Assembly: GCA_028820215.1 (NCBI GenBank)
Contig: JAPPKD010000245.1
Coordinates: 1 to 40,319, forward strand
Length of the DNA stretch: 40,319 bases
Direction of reading: 5' to 3'
Source of the DNA: Spirochaetaceae bacterium
GTDB taxonomy: Bacteria; Spirochaetota; Spirochaetia; SZUA-6; Bin103
The position numbers and the translations under genes were made by a program. Numbering within the stretch: the stretch's first letter is position 1; the number at the start of each line of letters is the position of its first letter. The notes beneath the pieces are model-generated. The model had not been told where the DNA came from, made no database searches, and saw nothing but the letters and a program-made list of their open reading frames with translations. Below are positions 1-7,693 of this stretch, in pieces.

Positions 1-54
1 CGTACGTACGGTGGTGTGGGGGGACGGCGGGGGTGACCCCGCCTCCTACCCGGT
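1..54 (+). mobile_element. 3' end of a group II intron (domain V end plus domain VI), truncated by window edge
   Basis: The first ~20 bases resemble the 3' half of a bacterial group II intron domain V followed by the usual GGTGGTGTGGG linker. They are followed by a domain VI-like hairpin: GGCGGGG, a GTGA tetraloop, then CCCCGCC. After that comes TCCTACCC, where the A would be the bulged branch-point adenosine, pairing with the GGG..GGA before the stem. The 3' boundary is probably at 52-55, where the sequence becomes ordinary coding on the other strand. The intron-encoded reverse transcriptase, if present, lies left of the window. The match is from memory of intron 3' ends; no covariance search was done. 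Confidence 0.6.
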
Positions 55-677
55 AAGGTGAAGGTGTCGGTCTCCCGGTCGTAGTCGATGCGCTCCAGCA
101 GCTTCGCGCCGAGATTCCCGACGATCAGCTTGCTGCCGTCGGCGCTCCAGAAGGTCATGTGATTCGACGGCGCCGAGCCTTCCGGCCCCGTGGTCCGAAA
201 GAGGGCCTTGGCGAGCTTGGCCGCGTCGTCCGGGGAGCCTCGAAGCGGCGGGCAGATGCGGTGGCCGTCCCCCGTCGCCGTGCACTGTCCTTCCGCGTCC
301 ATGATCCCGACCAGGCCGGTGCCCGGGCCGAAGAAGTTCGCGTTCAGGTAGCGGTGCGACGGATGCGGCAGCATGCCGTGCAGGCGCTCGACGTTCACGC
401 CGAGCTCGGCGTGCGCGTTGGGAAAGACGTGGTGCGCCTCGATGACGGTCGGCCCGAACGCCGGATCGTCCTCACCGTACGTTCCGGGCGGTGCCAGCAT
501 CAGGTCGCGGCCCTCGTAAACGAGCATGCGGCTGCCGAACGTTCCGGTGGGGCGCTCGGCGCTGATGTCGGCGCTGTTTGCCTGATCGGAGAGCCACACT
601 TCCCATTCGATCGCAGCGGCCTGGCCGGCTCCGAGCACGCACAGGGCCATCAGGCAGGGGACGAGATTCGGTTTCAT
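1..677 (-). CDS. Secreted protein of unknown function, C-terminus interrupted or incomplete
   Basis: The frame opens at ATG 677 with an AGAGGA ribosome site at 686-691 and encodes a clear signal peptide (MKPNLVPCLMALCVLGAGQA, then AA-IEWEVW). The mature part has short strand-rich segments such as SADGSKLIVGNLG, as in YVTN/SMP-30-like beta-propellers, plus two cysteines around residues 132-143. I cannot name a family. The genuine-looking protein ends near position 54 (DRETDTFTL). From there to the edge it becomes proline/arginine-rich (PGRRRGHPRRPPTPPYV), which is the antisense reading of the intron-like sequence. An intron on the opposite strand could not splice from this mRNA, so the gene is probably disrupted. 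It lies 86 bases downstream of the ybdK-like gene on the same strand and may be cotranscribed with it. Confidence 0.6.
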   Translation of the reverse strand, partial: MKPNLVPCLMALCVLGAGQAAAIEWEVWLSDQANSADISAERPTGTFGSRMLVYEGRDLMLAPPGTYGEDDPAFGPTVIEAHHVFPNAHAELGVNVERLHGMLPHPSHRYLNANFFGPGTGLVGIMDAEGQCTATGDGHRICPPLRGSPDDAAKLAKALFRTTGPEGSAPSNHMTFWSADGSKLIVGNLGAKLLERIDYDRETDTFTLPGRRRGHPRRPPTPPYV

Positions 678-763
678 GGCGTCATTCCTCTCACATTTTC
701 GTAATGGAGATTCTATTGGAAGTGACGCCAGCGGGGAATCCTGAACATGGATTCTGTATCCGG

Positions 764-1900
764 TCAGGTGCCGGCGACCGTCTCCTCGGCCAGCCAGTCG
801 ACGACCGAACGGAGCGCGGCGGCGGAGTCGGCGCCGGCGGCCTGCGCTTCCCTCCAGATCGCCAACTGTCGGTGCGCGCTGGTCCCGTCGGCCAGAATGC
901 CGCGGGCGCGCTCGACCTCGGCGGTGCAGCCGAAGTGGGCGGCGTCCTCGTCGATCAGGTCCAGCAGCTCGGCCAGCAGCTTCTGGTACGGGACGACCTC
1001 GCCTATGCCGAAGTCGACCAGTCCGCGATCGCTCCCGTAGCGCTGCGCCAGCCAGCGGTTCTCATTGACCAGCAGGCGCGAGTAGATGCGCCAGCTCTGG
1101 TTGTTGCGCCGCAGGCGGTACAGCAGCCGGCACAGGCAGCGGAACAGCGCGGCCAGGCACAAGGCGTCCTCGAGCCGCGTGCACACGTCGGTGATGCGCA
1201 TCTCCAGCGTGGGAAAGCGCACGCTCGGGCGGATGTCCCACCACAGCTTGGTGGCGTCCTCGATCAGGCCGGCGGTCACCAGGCTGGCGACGGTGCGGTC
1301 GTACTCGCCGGCGCTCTGGAAAGGGTCCGGCAGCCCGGAGCGGGGCAGCTCGTCCAGGACCGAGAGACGGTAGGACATCAGGCCCGAGTCCGCCCCGTCC
1401 CAGAAGGGGGAGGAGGTGGACAGCGCCAACAGGTGGGGGAGGAAGTAGACGGCCTGGTTCATCAGGTCGATGCGCAGCTCGGGATCCTCGATGGCGACGT
1501 GCACGTGCATGCCGCAGGTCAGCAGCCGCTGCGCGACCAGCCGCAGGTCTTCGGCGATCTGCGAGTAGCGGGCGGCGGCGGTGTGCTTCTGGTCCTGCCA
1601 GCGCCCGAACGGGTGGGTGGAGGCGGCGATGAGCGCGCAGTCGAAGCGGCCCACGACGCGCTCCACGGTGCCGCGCAGGTCGGCGAGTTGCGCGCGCGCC
1701 TCGCCCGGATCGTGGCAGACGCCGGTGGCGACCTCGATCTGGGAGCGCAGGAACTCGGGGCCGACCGAGTTGCCGAGCGCCGAATGGCACTCTTCCATCA
1801 TCTCGGGCCGCGGATCGATGGCCAGATCGCGGGTGCTGAGGTCGATCAGGAGGTACTCCTCCTCGATGCCGAACGTGAAGCTGGGTTCTGAGAAATTCAT
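764..1900 (-). CDS. ybdK: YbdK-type carboxylate-amine ligase (glutamate-cysteine ligase 2 family)
   Basis: A cytoplasmic ATP-dependent ligase of the GCS2 family, which in E. coli shows weak gamma-glutamylcysteine synthetase activity; the natural substrate is usually unknown. The family pattern is present: GIEEEYLL at residues 11-18, SQIEVATG at about 53-60, ASTHPF at 93-98 and CGMHVHV at 129-135, all parts of the ATP/metal-binding glutamine-synthetase-like fold. From ATG 1900 the protein is 378 residues, normal for the family (~370-380). An in-frame upstream start at 1963 would add an unconserved basic leader and cross the divergent gene start, so it is rejected. It is divergent from the sialidase-like gene with only 32 bases between starts, and upstream of the truncated secreted gene. 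Confidence 0.9.
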   Translation of the reverse strand: MNFSEPSFTFGIEEEYLLIDLSTRDLAIDPRPEMMEECHSALGNSVGPEFLRSQIEVATGVCHDPGEARAQLADLRGTVERVVGRFDCALIAASTHPFGRWQDQKHTAAARYSQIAEDLRLVAQRLLTCGMHVHVAIEDPELRIDLMNQAVYFLPHLLALSTSSPFWDGADSGLMSYRLSVLDELPRSGLPDPFQSAGEYDRTVASLVTAGLIEDATKLWWDIRPSVRFPTLEMRITDVCTRLEDALCLAALFRCLCRLLYRLRRNNQSWRIYSRLLVNENRWLAQRYGSDRGLVDFGIGEVVPYQKLLAELLDLIDEDAAHFGCTAEVERARGILADGTSAHRQLAIWREAQAAGADSAAALRSVVDWLAEETVAGT

Positions 1901-1920
1901 CCGTGTCCGAAGGCCTTTGG

Positions 1921-1926
1921 TAGAAT
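1921..1926 (+). promoter_or_regulatory. Candidate -10 (TAGAAT) for a leaderless transcript of the 1933 gene
   Basis: TAGAAT lies exactly six bases before the GTG at 1933, so RNA would start at or next to the start codon. No Shine-Dalgarno is present. The 32-base gap to the divergent ybdK start forces compact promoters here. No good -35 is seen. Confidence 0.4.
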
Positions 1927-1932
1927 CATGCC

Positions 1933-3444
1933 GTGAGCGGACACACTTGGTCGATCGAGTCACCCCTGCGTGGCGAGCCGTCCGGGCAGGGGCGCACCCG
2001 CACGTGGACGAGCGCGTGGCATCGCTGGCCGGGAGTCGTGGACCGAGCCGAGGTCCGGGTGGAGGCGGCGATCGACCTGTTCGACAACAAGACGATCGAG
2101 ACGGTCGTCGACGGATCGCAGCGCCCGTTCACGGACGCGGACGGCGTCCCGCACACCTGGTACGGGCGGTGCATGATCGCCATCGTCGACGAGCGGCGCT
2201 GGATCATGGCGCTCCGCTCCGGCGTCTCCCACATAAGCTGGGGTGACCGCGACGCCATTCACCTCATCACCTCCACGGACGAGGGGAGGACCTGGGGTGG
2301 CCTGAACCGCTGGTTCGACGGGTCGCCGATCCGGGGCCTTCCGTACCAGGACGGCCACACGCACTCGGAGCCGGGGCTATACCGGATGCCGAACGGGGAC
2401 CTCGTCCTGCAGCTCTGGCGGACGGGCTACACCTCCGGCACCAGGCAGATGCGCTCCACCGACGACGGCAGGACGTGGCGGACCGATGCGGACCGCGTCT
2501 GCGTCGAGGGGGTCGACGGGGCCGACGGGGACCTGGCCCTCGGCACCGAGGACTGGTTCGTCGACCCGGAGCATCCCGCCGACGCCTACTTCGCGTTCCA
2601 GTACTTCCACTACCGCGCCACATCCGGCACGCTGCTGGCCCGTTCGCGGGACGACGGGCGAAGCTACCGGTTCGTGAGCTGGATCGTTCCGCCGGCGCCG
2701 GAGAACGATCCGGCCGGGCGGGCGACGTTCGAGCCGGCGATCGAGTACGTCGGCGACCGCACGATCGTGGCCGTGCTGCGCGACGCGGCCCGGCGCGAAC
2801 GCGGGGATCCGGGCTGCACGTGGCAGGCGGTCAGCACCGACATGGGGGAGTCGTTCGCGCCGCCGGTCGACATCAGCGACCGGATCGACGGCGGCGTGGC
2901 CGGCGGGCTCTGGCAGCGCGCGCGGCTCTACCAGGAGAGCAATCCGGCCTTCCAGCACGGCAACCGGCTCGACTTCGCGGCGGGCGAGGGGAGGCTGTGG
3001 GGCTTCGGCCTGCACAGCATCGGCGGCGGCTACACCCGCAAGCCGGTCGTCTACCACTCGCATGACCGCGGAGGGACCTGGCGCGGGCCGGAATTGCTGC
3101 ACGGCCCCATGCATCCGGGGACCGACACCGGCTACGGCGACCTCAAGCGCCGCGTGGACGGCACCTTCGTGGCCGCCACCTACTACGCGAACCGGGACTC
3201 CACCGTCGCGGACGTCGAGCAGTACACCTTCGGCGGCGAGCGCGCGCGGGTGATGGTGGAAGCGGACCGGGGCGGCGACGGGACGCCGGACCTGGACTCC
3301 GGCTGGCGGGAGCTCCATGACGGGGAGAACCGGGTGACGGTCTCCGGGCTGCTGGCCGAGCGTTGGCGGCTGCGGCTGGAAGTGAGCGCCACCGGGACCT
3401 CCGGATGGCCGGCGATCGGCCGCGTCACGGTCACGGCAGGGTAG
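1933..3444 (+). CDS. Sialidase-like (BNR/Asp-box) beta-propeller protein
   Basis: A six-bladed propeller of the sialidase superfamily. Asp-box repeats S-x-D-x-G-x-(T/S)-(W/F/Y) are visible at residues 114-121 (STDEGRTW), 175-182 (STDDGRTW), 238-245 (SRDDGRSY), 301-308 (STDMGESF) and 376-383 (SHDRGGTW). The family includes exo-sialidases but also many enzymes or binders of other acidic sugars, so substrate cannot be read from sequence. No signal peptide is seen, suggesting action on imported oligosaccharides. The GTG start at 1933 gives 503 residues. A GTG at 2038 is an alternative because the first ~35 residues look unconserved. The dehydratase gene starts two bases after the stop. The C-terminal ~70 residues form an extra strand-rich extension. 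Confidence 0.8.
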   Translation: MSGHTWSIESPLRGEPSGQGRTRTWTSAWHRWPGVVDRAEVRVEAAIDLFDNKTIETVVDGSQRPFTDADGVPHTWYGRCMIAIVDERRWIMALRSGVSHISWGDRDAIHLITSTDEGRTWGGLNRWFDGSPIRGLPYQDGHTHSEPGLYRMPNGDLVLQLWRTGYTSGTRQMRSTDDGRTWRTDADRVCVEGVDGADGDLALGTEDWFVDPEHPADAYFAFQYFHYRATSGTLLARSRDDGRSYRFVSWIVPPAPENDPAGRATFEPAIEYVGDRTIVAVLRDAARRERGDPGCTWQAVSTDMGESFAPPVDISDRIDGGVAGGLWQRARLYQESNPAFQHGNRLDFAAGEGRLWGFGLHSIGGGYTRKPVVYHSHDRGGTWRGPELLHGPMHPGTDTGYGDLKRRVDGTFVAATYYANRDSTVADVEQYTFGGERARVMVEADRGGDGTPDLDSGWRELHDGENRVTVSGLLAERWRLRLEVSATGTSGWPAIGRVTVTAG

Positions 3445-3446
3445 CC

Positions 3447-5165
3447 ATGGCCGAGCATCTGACCGGCATCGACCGCAACCTCACGACCTACGGCGACCCC
3501 ACCTTCAGCCGCTTCATCCGCCGCGCGTTCCTGGCCTCGCAGGGGTTCGACGGCGCCGACCTGGAGCGTCCGGTGGTCGGCATCGCCGACACGTCGAGCG
3601 ACTACAACACCTGCCACGCGCACATGCCGGCGCTGGTGGATGCCGTGAAGCGGGGCGTGCTGCAGGCCGGCGGGCTGCCGCTGGTGTTCCCGACGATCTC
3701 CCTGAACGAGATCCTGTTCTCGCCGACGACCATGTTCTACCGGAACCTCCTGGCCATGGAGACCGAGGAGATGATCCGGGCGCAGCCGATGGATGCCGTG
3801 GTGCTCCTGGGCGGCTGCGACAAGACGGTGCCGGCGCAGCTCATGGCGGCGGCCTCCGCGAACGTGCCGGCCGTGGTGTGCGTGACCGGCGCCATGCGCA
3901 CCGGCGCCTGGCGGGGCGAGCGGGTCGGCGCCTGCACCGATTGCCGCCGCTACTACGCGGGCTTCCGCGAGGGGAGGATAGGCGAGGAGGAGCTCCGCCA
4001 GGTGCAGCAGCAACTGTGCTCGACCCCCGGCACCTGCATGGTGATGGGCTCCGCCTCCAGCATCGCCTGCGTCGCCGAGACCATGGGACTGATGCTCCCC
4101 GGCGGCGCCTCGCCCACGTCGGGGAGCGCTGACCGGCTGCGCAACGCGGTGGCGTCCGGCCGGCGGGCGGCGGTGCTGGCGCGCGAGCCGATCGCACCCG
4201 GCCGGATCCTCACCAGGGAGGCGTTCGAGAACGCGCTCACGGTGCTGGTCGCCCTGGGCGGCTCGACCAACACGATCATCCACCTGACCGCCATCGCGCG
4301 GCGGGCCGGCGTCGAGCTGTCGATGGCCGATCTGCAGGCGGCGTCCGCGCGGGTGCCCCTGCTGGTGGACTGCAAGCCCTCCGGATCGCGCTACATGGAG
4401 GACTTCCACGAGGCCGGCGGGTTGCCGGCCGTGCTGAAGGTGCTGGAGCCGCTGCTGCACCCGGAGCCGATCGACGTCGAGGGGCGCACGCTGCGGGAAC
4501 GGCTGGCGGACGTGGCGCCGCCGGGCGCGTGGCAGTCGGTGATCCGCACGCTGGAGCAGCCGCTCGGCGGCGCCGGATCGCTCACCGTGCTGTGTGGCTC
4601 GCTCGCCCCGGACGGCGCGATCATCAAGAGCGCGGCGGCCAGCCCCGAGCTCTGCGAGCACGAGGGGCCGGCGGTGGTGTTCGACTCGCCGGCCGACGTG
4701 GCGGCGCGGATCGACGATCCGGACCTGGAGGCCGGCCCGGAGCACGTGCTGGTGCTGCGCAACGCCGGTCCGGTGGCGGCCGGCATGCCGGAGGCAGGCT
4801 CCCTGCCGATTCCCCGCAAGCTTTCCGAGCAGGGCGTCAAGGACATGGTGCGCGTGTCGGACGCCCGCATGAGCGGCACGGCGTACGGTACGGTCGTCCT
4901 GCACTGCGCGCCGGAGGCGGCGGTCGGCGGTCCGCTGGCGCTCGTCCGCGACGGCGACCCGATCCGGCTGTCGGTCGCGCGGGGCACGATCGACCTGCAG
5001 GTGGCGCCGGAGGAGCTTGCCAGCCGCCGCCGCGAGTGGCGGCCGGCCCCGCTGCCGGAGCGCGGCTGGGCGCTCATCCACGCCCGCCACGTCCTGCAGG
5101 CCGACCAGGGCGCCGACCTCGACCTGATGGTGCCGGGACGGGACGCGGCCGGCGAACCCGGATAG
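3447..5165 (+). CDS. IlvD/Edd-family dehydratase, probably acting on a sugar acid
   Basis: Iron-sulfur dehydratase that removes water from a 2,3-dihydroxy acid to give a 2-keto-3-deoxy acid. The three cluster cysteines are in place: C56 (YNTCHAH), C124 (GGCDKT) and C197 (PGTCMVMGSAS). The last motif reads GTCMVMG-S-AS, closer to arabinonate/xylonate-type sugar-acid dehydratases than to the PGACGGMYTAN motif of IlvD in valine synthesis. At 572 residues it has normal length. The ATG at 3447, two bases after the upstream stop, is preferred over an in-frame start inside the sialidase-like gene. Context (sialidase-like protein, GH4 glycosidase) supports sugar-acid catabolism. The exact substrate is inference. 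Confidence 0.85.
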   Translation: MAEHLTGIDRNLTTYGDPTFSRFIRRAFLASQGFDGADLERPVVGIADTSSDYNTCHAHMPALVDAVKRGVLQAGGLPLVFPTISLNEILFSPTTMFYRNLLAMETEEMIRAQPMDAVVLLGGCDKTVPAQLMAAASANVPAVVCVTGAMRTGAWRGERVGACTDCRRYYAGFREGRIGEEELRQVQQQLCSTPGTCMVMGSASSIACVAETMGLMLPGGASPTSGSADRLRNAVASGRRAAVLAREPIAPGRILTREAFENALTVLVALGGSTNTIIHLTAIARRAGVELSMADLQAASARVPLLVDCKPSGSRYMEDFHEAGGLPAVLKVLEPLLHPEPIDVEGRTLRERLADVAPPGAWQSVIRTLEQPLGGAGSLTVLCGSLAPDGAIIKSAAASPELCEHEGPAVVFDSPADVAARIDDPDLEAGPEHVLVLRNAGPVAAGMPEAGSLPIPRKLSEQGVKDMVRVSDARMSGTAYGTVVLHCAPEAAVGGPLALVRDGDPIRLSVARGTIDLQVAPEELASRRREWRPAPLPERGWALIHARHVLQADQGADLDLMVPGRDAAGEPG

Positions 5166-5177
5166 ACTCCGGCCGCC

Positions 5178-6476
5178 ATGCCCAACATAGCCCTGATCGG
5201 CGCCGGCAGCGTCGTCTTCGCCCAGAAGCTCATCAGCGACATCCTGCAGCGCGACGGCATCGGGACGCCCGAGTTCCGCCTGATGGACATCGACGCCGAG
5301 CGCCTGCGCATCGCCGGCATCGCCGCCGAGAAGACCGCCCGCGCGCTCGACAAGCCGGCCGCCATCCGCACCACTCTGGACCAGCGCGAGGCGATCCGGG
5401 ACGCCAACTACGTGATCTGCTGCGTGCAAATCGGTGACAGCGAGACGATCAACCAGGACTTCCACATACCGGCCCGCCACGGGCTGCGCCAGACCATCGC
5501 CGACACACTCGGCATCGGCGGCATCTTCCGCGCGCTGCGCACCTATCCGGTGATGATGGACCTGGTCGAGAGCATCACCACGGTCGCCGCGCCGCGCTGC
5601 CTGCTGCTCAACTACACCAACCCGATGGCCATGAACATGCTGGCGCTGCTGCGCGCCGCCGACATCCCCGCGGTCGGCCTGTGCCACAGCGTGCAGGGCA
5701 CGGCCGCCAAGCTGGCCGCCATCGCCGGCGTCGCCGAGGAAGCGGTGCGCTTCCGGTGCGCGGGGGTCAACCACATGGCCTTCTACACGGAGTTCCGCAC
5801 CGCCGAGCGCGACCTGTACCCGGTGCTGTTCGAGCGCCTGCGCGACGATCCGGACGGGCTGGGCCGAACCGTGCGCTTCGAGATGCTCAAGCGCACCGGC
5901 TACTTCGTCACCGAGAGCTCCGAGCACCAGGCCGAGTACACGCCGTACTTCATCCACCACGGCGGCGGGATGGTCGACCGCTACCGCGTGCCGCTGGACG
6001 AGCTGATCCGCCGCCGCACCATCCAGGTGGCCGAGTGGGAGCAGCAGCAGCGCGAGTTCTCCGACCCCGACCACGAGGTGGACACCAAGCCGCTCAGCCA
6101 CGAGTACGGGTCGGCCATCATCGAGGCGATCGAGACCGGCGTGCCGGCCACCATCCACGGCAACGTGCTGAACCACGGGCTGATCGACAACCTGCCCGCG
6201 GACGCCTGCGTGGAGGTCGCCTGCCACGTGGACGGCGCCGGCCTGGCGCCGGTGGCGTTCGGCCGCCTGCCGACCGTGCTGGCCGGCATCGTCGGCAGCA
6301 ACGTCGCCGTGCAGCTCGCCACCGTGGAGGCGGCCGAGTCACGCCGGCGCGAAGCGGTCTACCACGCCGCCATGCTCGACCCGCACACCGCCGCCAGCCT
6401 CACTCTGGACCAGATCTGGCAGGTCTGCGACGACATGTTCGAGGCGCAGGCGCCACTGCTGCCGGCCTTCGACTGA
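5178..6476 (+). CDS. GH4-family glycosidase (alpha-galactosidase/alpha-galacturonidase-like)
   Basis: NAD+- and Mn2+-dependent glycoside hydrolase of family 4, which cleaves by oxidation at C3, elimination and reduction. The dinucleotide site is near the N-terminus (IGAGSVVF, 7-14). NYTNPM at 145-150, the metal-binding CHSVQ at 169-173 and GVNHM at 196-200 follow, with an ESSEHQAEY segment further on. CHSVQ is the motif of MelA-type alpha-galactosidases and of galacturonidases, rather than CNVP-type alpha-glucosidases. The 432-residue length is typical. It is cytoplasmic with no signal peptide, last in the 1933-6476 operon and 12 bases after the dehydratase stop. A TAGACT hexamer overlapping that stop could be a weak internal promoter. 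Confidence 0.88.
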   Translation: MPNIALIGAGSVVFAQKLISDILQRDGIGTPEFRLMDIDAERLRIAGIAAEKTARALDKPAAIRTTLDQREAIRDANYVICCVQIGDSETINQDFHIPARHGLRQTIADTLGIGGIFRALRTYPVMMDLVESITTVAAPRCLLLNYTNPMAMNMLALLRAADIPAVGLCHSVQGTAAKLAAIAGVAEEAVRFRCAGVNHMAFYTEFRTAERDLYPVLFERLRDDPDGLGRTVRFEMLKRTGYFVTESSEHQAEYTPYFIHHGGGMVDRYRVPLDELIRRRTIQVAEWEQQQREFSDPDHEVDTKPLSHEYGSAIIEAIETGVPATIHGNVLNHGLIDNLPADACVEVACHVDGAGLAPVAFGRLPTVLAGIVGSNVAVQLATVEAAESRRREAVYHAAMLDPHTAASLTLDQIWQVCDDMFEAQAPLLPAFD

Positions 6477-6482
6477 GGCGTA

Positions 6483-6707
6483 GTGGATCAGCAGGGGTTC
6501 GAACGGCGGCTGCACGCGCTCGCGGGCCGCTATCGCGCGCAGTGCCTGTGGGATCTCAAGCCCGACCTGGATCTGCAGGAACGGGATGTCGCGGCGATGG
6601 TGCTGCGCCGGATCGCGTCGTGCGCTGACACCAGCGGGTTCATTGAAGCCAGAGGACTGCAGGATTGGCTCTCACGGACTTCCAACGCGCGATCTGCCGT
6701 CTCGTAG
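6483..6707 (+). CDS. Small protein upstream of nucleotidyltransferase (possible partner/antitoxin)
   Basis: A 74-residue charged protein, GTG start at 6483, six bases after the GH4 stop. I do not recognise a named domain. The ending (IEARGLQDWLSRTSN) resembles the tail of small proteins often encoded just before AbiEii-like nucleotidyltransferases, with a helix followed by a DWLS-type motif. Its last 43 bases overlap the next gene, so the two are translationally linked. A role as antidote or regulator of the nucleotidyltransferase is inference. Its proximity to the glycosidase may be incidental. Confidence 0.5.
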   Translation: MDQQGFERRLHALAGRYRAQCLWDLKPDLDLQERDVAAMVLRRIASCADTSGFIEARGLQDWLSRTSNARSAVS

Positions 6708-7477
6708 CCGGCCAGCGCAAGGAAGCCGGCGTCAGCTACGTGGCCGGCGGGGTGGCGCTGAACCTGCTCCTGGACAGCGGGCGTGTCTCCCGCGACATCG
6801 ACGTGTTTCACGATGCGGAAGCGGCGGTCCACGCCTCGTTCGCTGCCGACCGGAGGCTCCTCGAGTTGCATGGCTACAGCATCGAGACGGTACGCGAGCT
6901 CCCGGCCTTCATCGAGGCGGTCGTAAGCAAGGCCCGTGACGAGGTGCGCATGGAGTGGGCTCGCGACAGCGCGTTCCGGTTCTTTCCGCTCATGGAGCAC
7001 GAGGATCTGGGGCTCACGCTGCATCCGTTCGACTTGGCGACGAACAAGGTGCTGGCCCTGGTCGGCAGGCTCGAGGTCCGCGACTGGATCGACGCGATCA
7101 GCTCCCACGAGCGGCTGCAGCCGCTGGGGTACCTGCTGTGGGCGGTCTGCGGCAAGGACCCCGGGTTCGGTCCCGGCTCCCTCCTGGAGCATGCGCGCCG
7201 GACGACACATTATTCGGCGCCGGAGATCGCGCAATTGGCGTTCGAGGGCAGTCCGCCCGACGCCCACGCCCTGGCGGTGACGTGGCGGACGGCGCTGGAA
7301 CAGGCGGCGGCGATCATCGACGAGCTGCCGTACCAGCAGGCCGGAACCTGCGTCCTGGATGCCCGCGCCGGTCTGTTTCGTGGCGATCCGCCGGCGCTCA
7401 AGCGCGCGCTTGCGGAGGACGCCATCCGCTTCCATGAAGGATCGCTCGGCGGCGCGTACCCGCGTCTGTTGGACTGA
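6665..7477 (+). CDS. AbiEii-like nucleotidyltransferase-fold protein
   Basis: A member of the DNA polymerase beta-type nucleotidyltransferase superfamily. The signature GG...DxD is at residues 28-46 (GGVALN, then RDIDVF). A later HPFDLATNK segment (about 121-129) gives the third acidic residue and substrate contact, followed by VRDWIDAIS, common in AbiEii/AbiGii-like proteins. Such proteins act as toxins in abortive-infection or toxin-antitoxin pairs by adding nucleotides to RNA or protein. The TTG start at 6665 has AGAGGA at 6651-6656, eight bases upstream, and overlaps the small gene before it. The 270-residue length fits. It is convergent with the helicase operon, so it may belong to the same defence island. 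Confidence 0.72.
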   Translation: MALTDFQRAICRLVAGQRKEAGVSYVAGGVALNLLLDSGRVSRDIDVFHDAEAAVHASFAADRRLLELHGYSIETVRELPAFIEAVVSKARDEVRMEWARDSAFRFFPLMEHEDLGLTLHPFDLATNKVLALVGRLEVRDWIDAISSHERLQPLGYLLWAVCGKDPGFGPGSLLEHARRTTHYSAPEIAQLAFEGSPPDAHALAVTWRTALEQAAAIIDELPYQQAGTCVLDARAGLFRGDPPALKRALAEDAIRFHEGSLGGAYPRLLD

Positions 7478-7632
7478 GCAGCCCGGAACGCCAAGTCGGT
7501 GCTCCGGGGTTTCATGTAGGCGAGGCCGAGGGATTTGCGCTCCGGGGGTGGCTTCAGGGCTCATCCTTCTGGAAGGCACGGGGAGTCATTCGGCGCGTGC
7601 CGGTGGCGGTGCTGGTCACGGCAGCCCGGGGC

Positions 7633-7670
7633 AGCGCTGGTCGTCACGGAGGATTGAGCGGACCAGCGCT
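7633..7670. terminator. Inverted repeat between convergent genes, possible bidirectional terminator
   Basis: AGCGCTGGTC (7633-7642) and GACCAGCGCT (7661-7670) are perfect 10-base inverted arms around an 18-base loop, followed by ATTTGGG on the + strand. It sits between the nucleotidyltransferase stop (7477) and the helicase stop (7694). The poor T tract and long loop make a classical terminator uncertain; it could also be a protein site. The rest of 7478-7693 shows no gene. Confidence 0.4.
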
Positions 7671-7693
7671 ATTTGGGATATATGAGGGTTCTT

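Noticed and set aside
3183..6227. A 1014-codon open frame on the - strand across the sialidase-like, dehydratase and GH4 genes
   Set aside because: It is antisense to three genes with clear family motifs and its translation is low-complexity (Ala, Gly, Arg, His, Asp), typical of GC-rich shadow frames.
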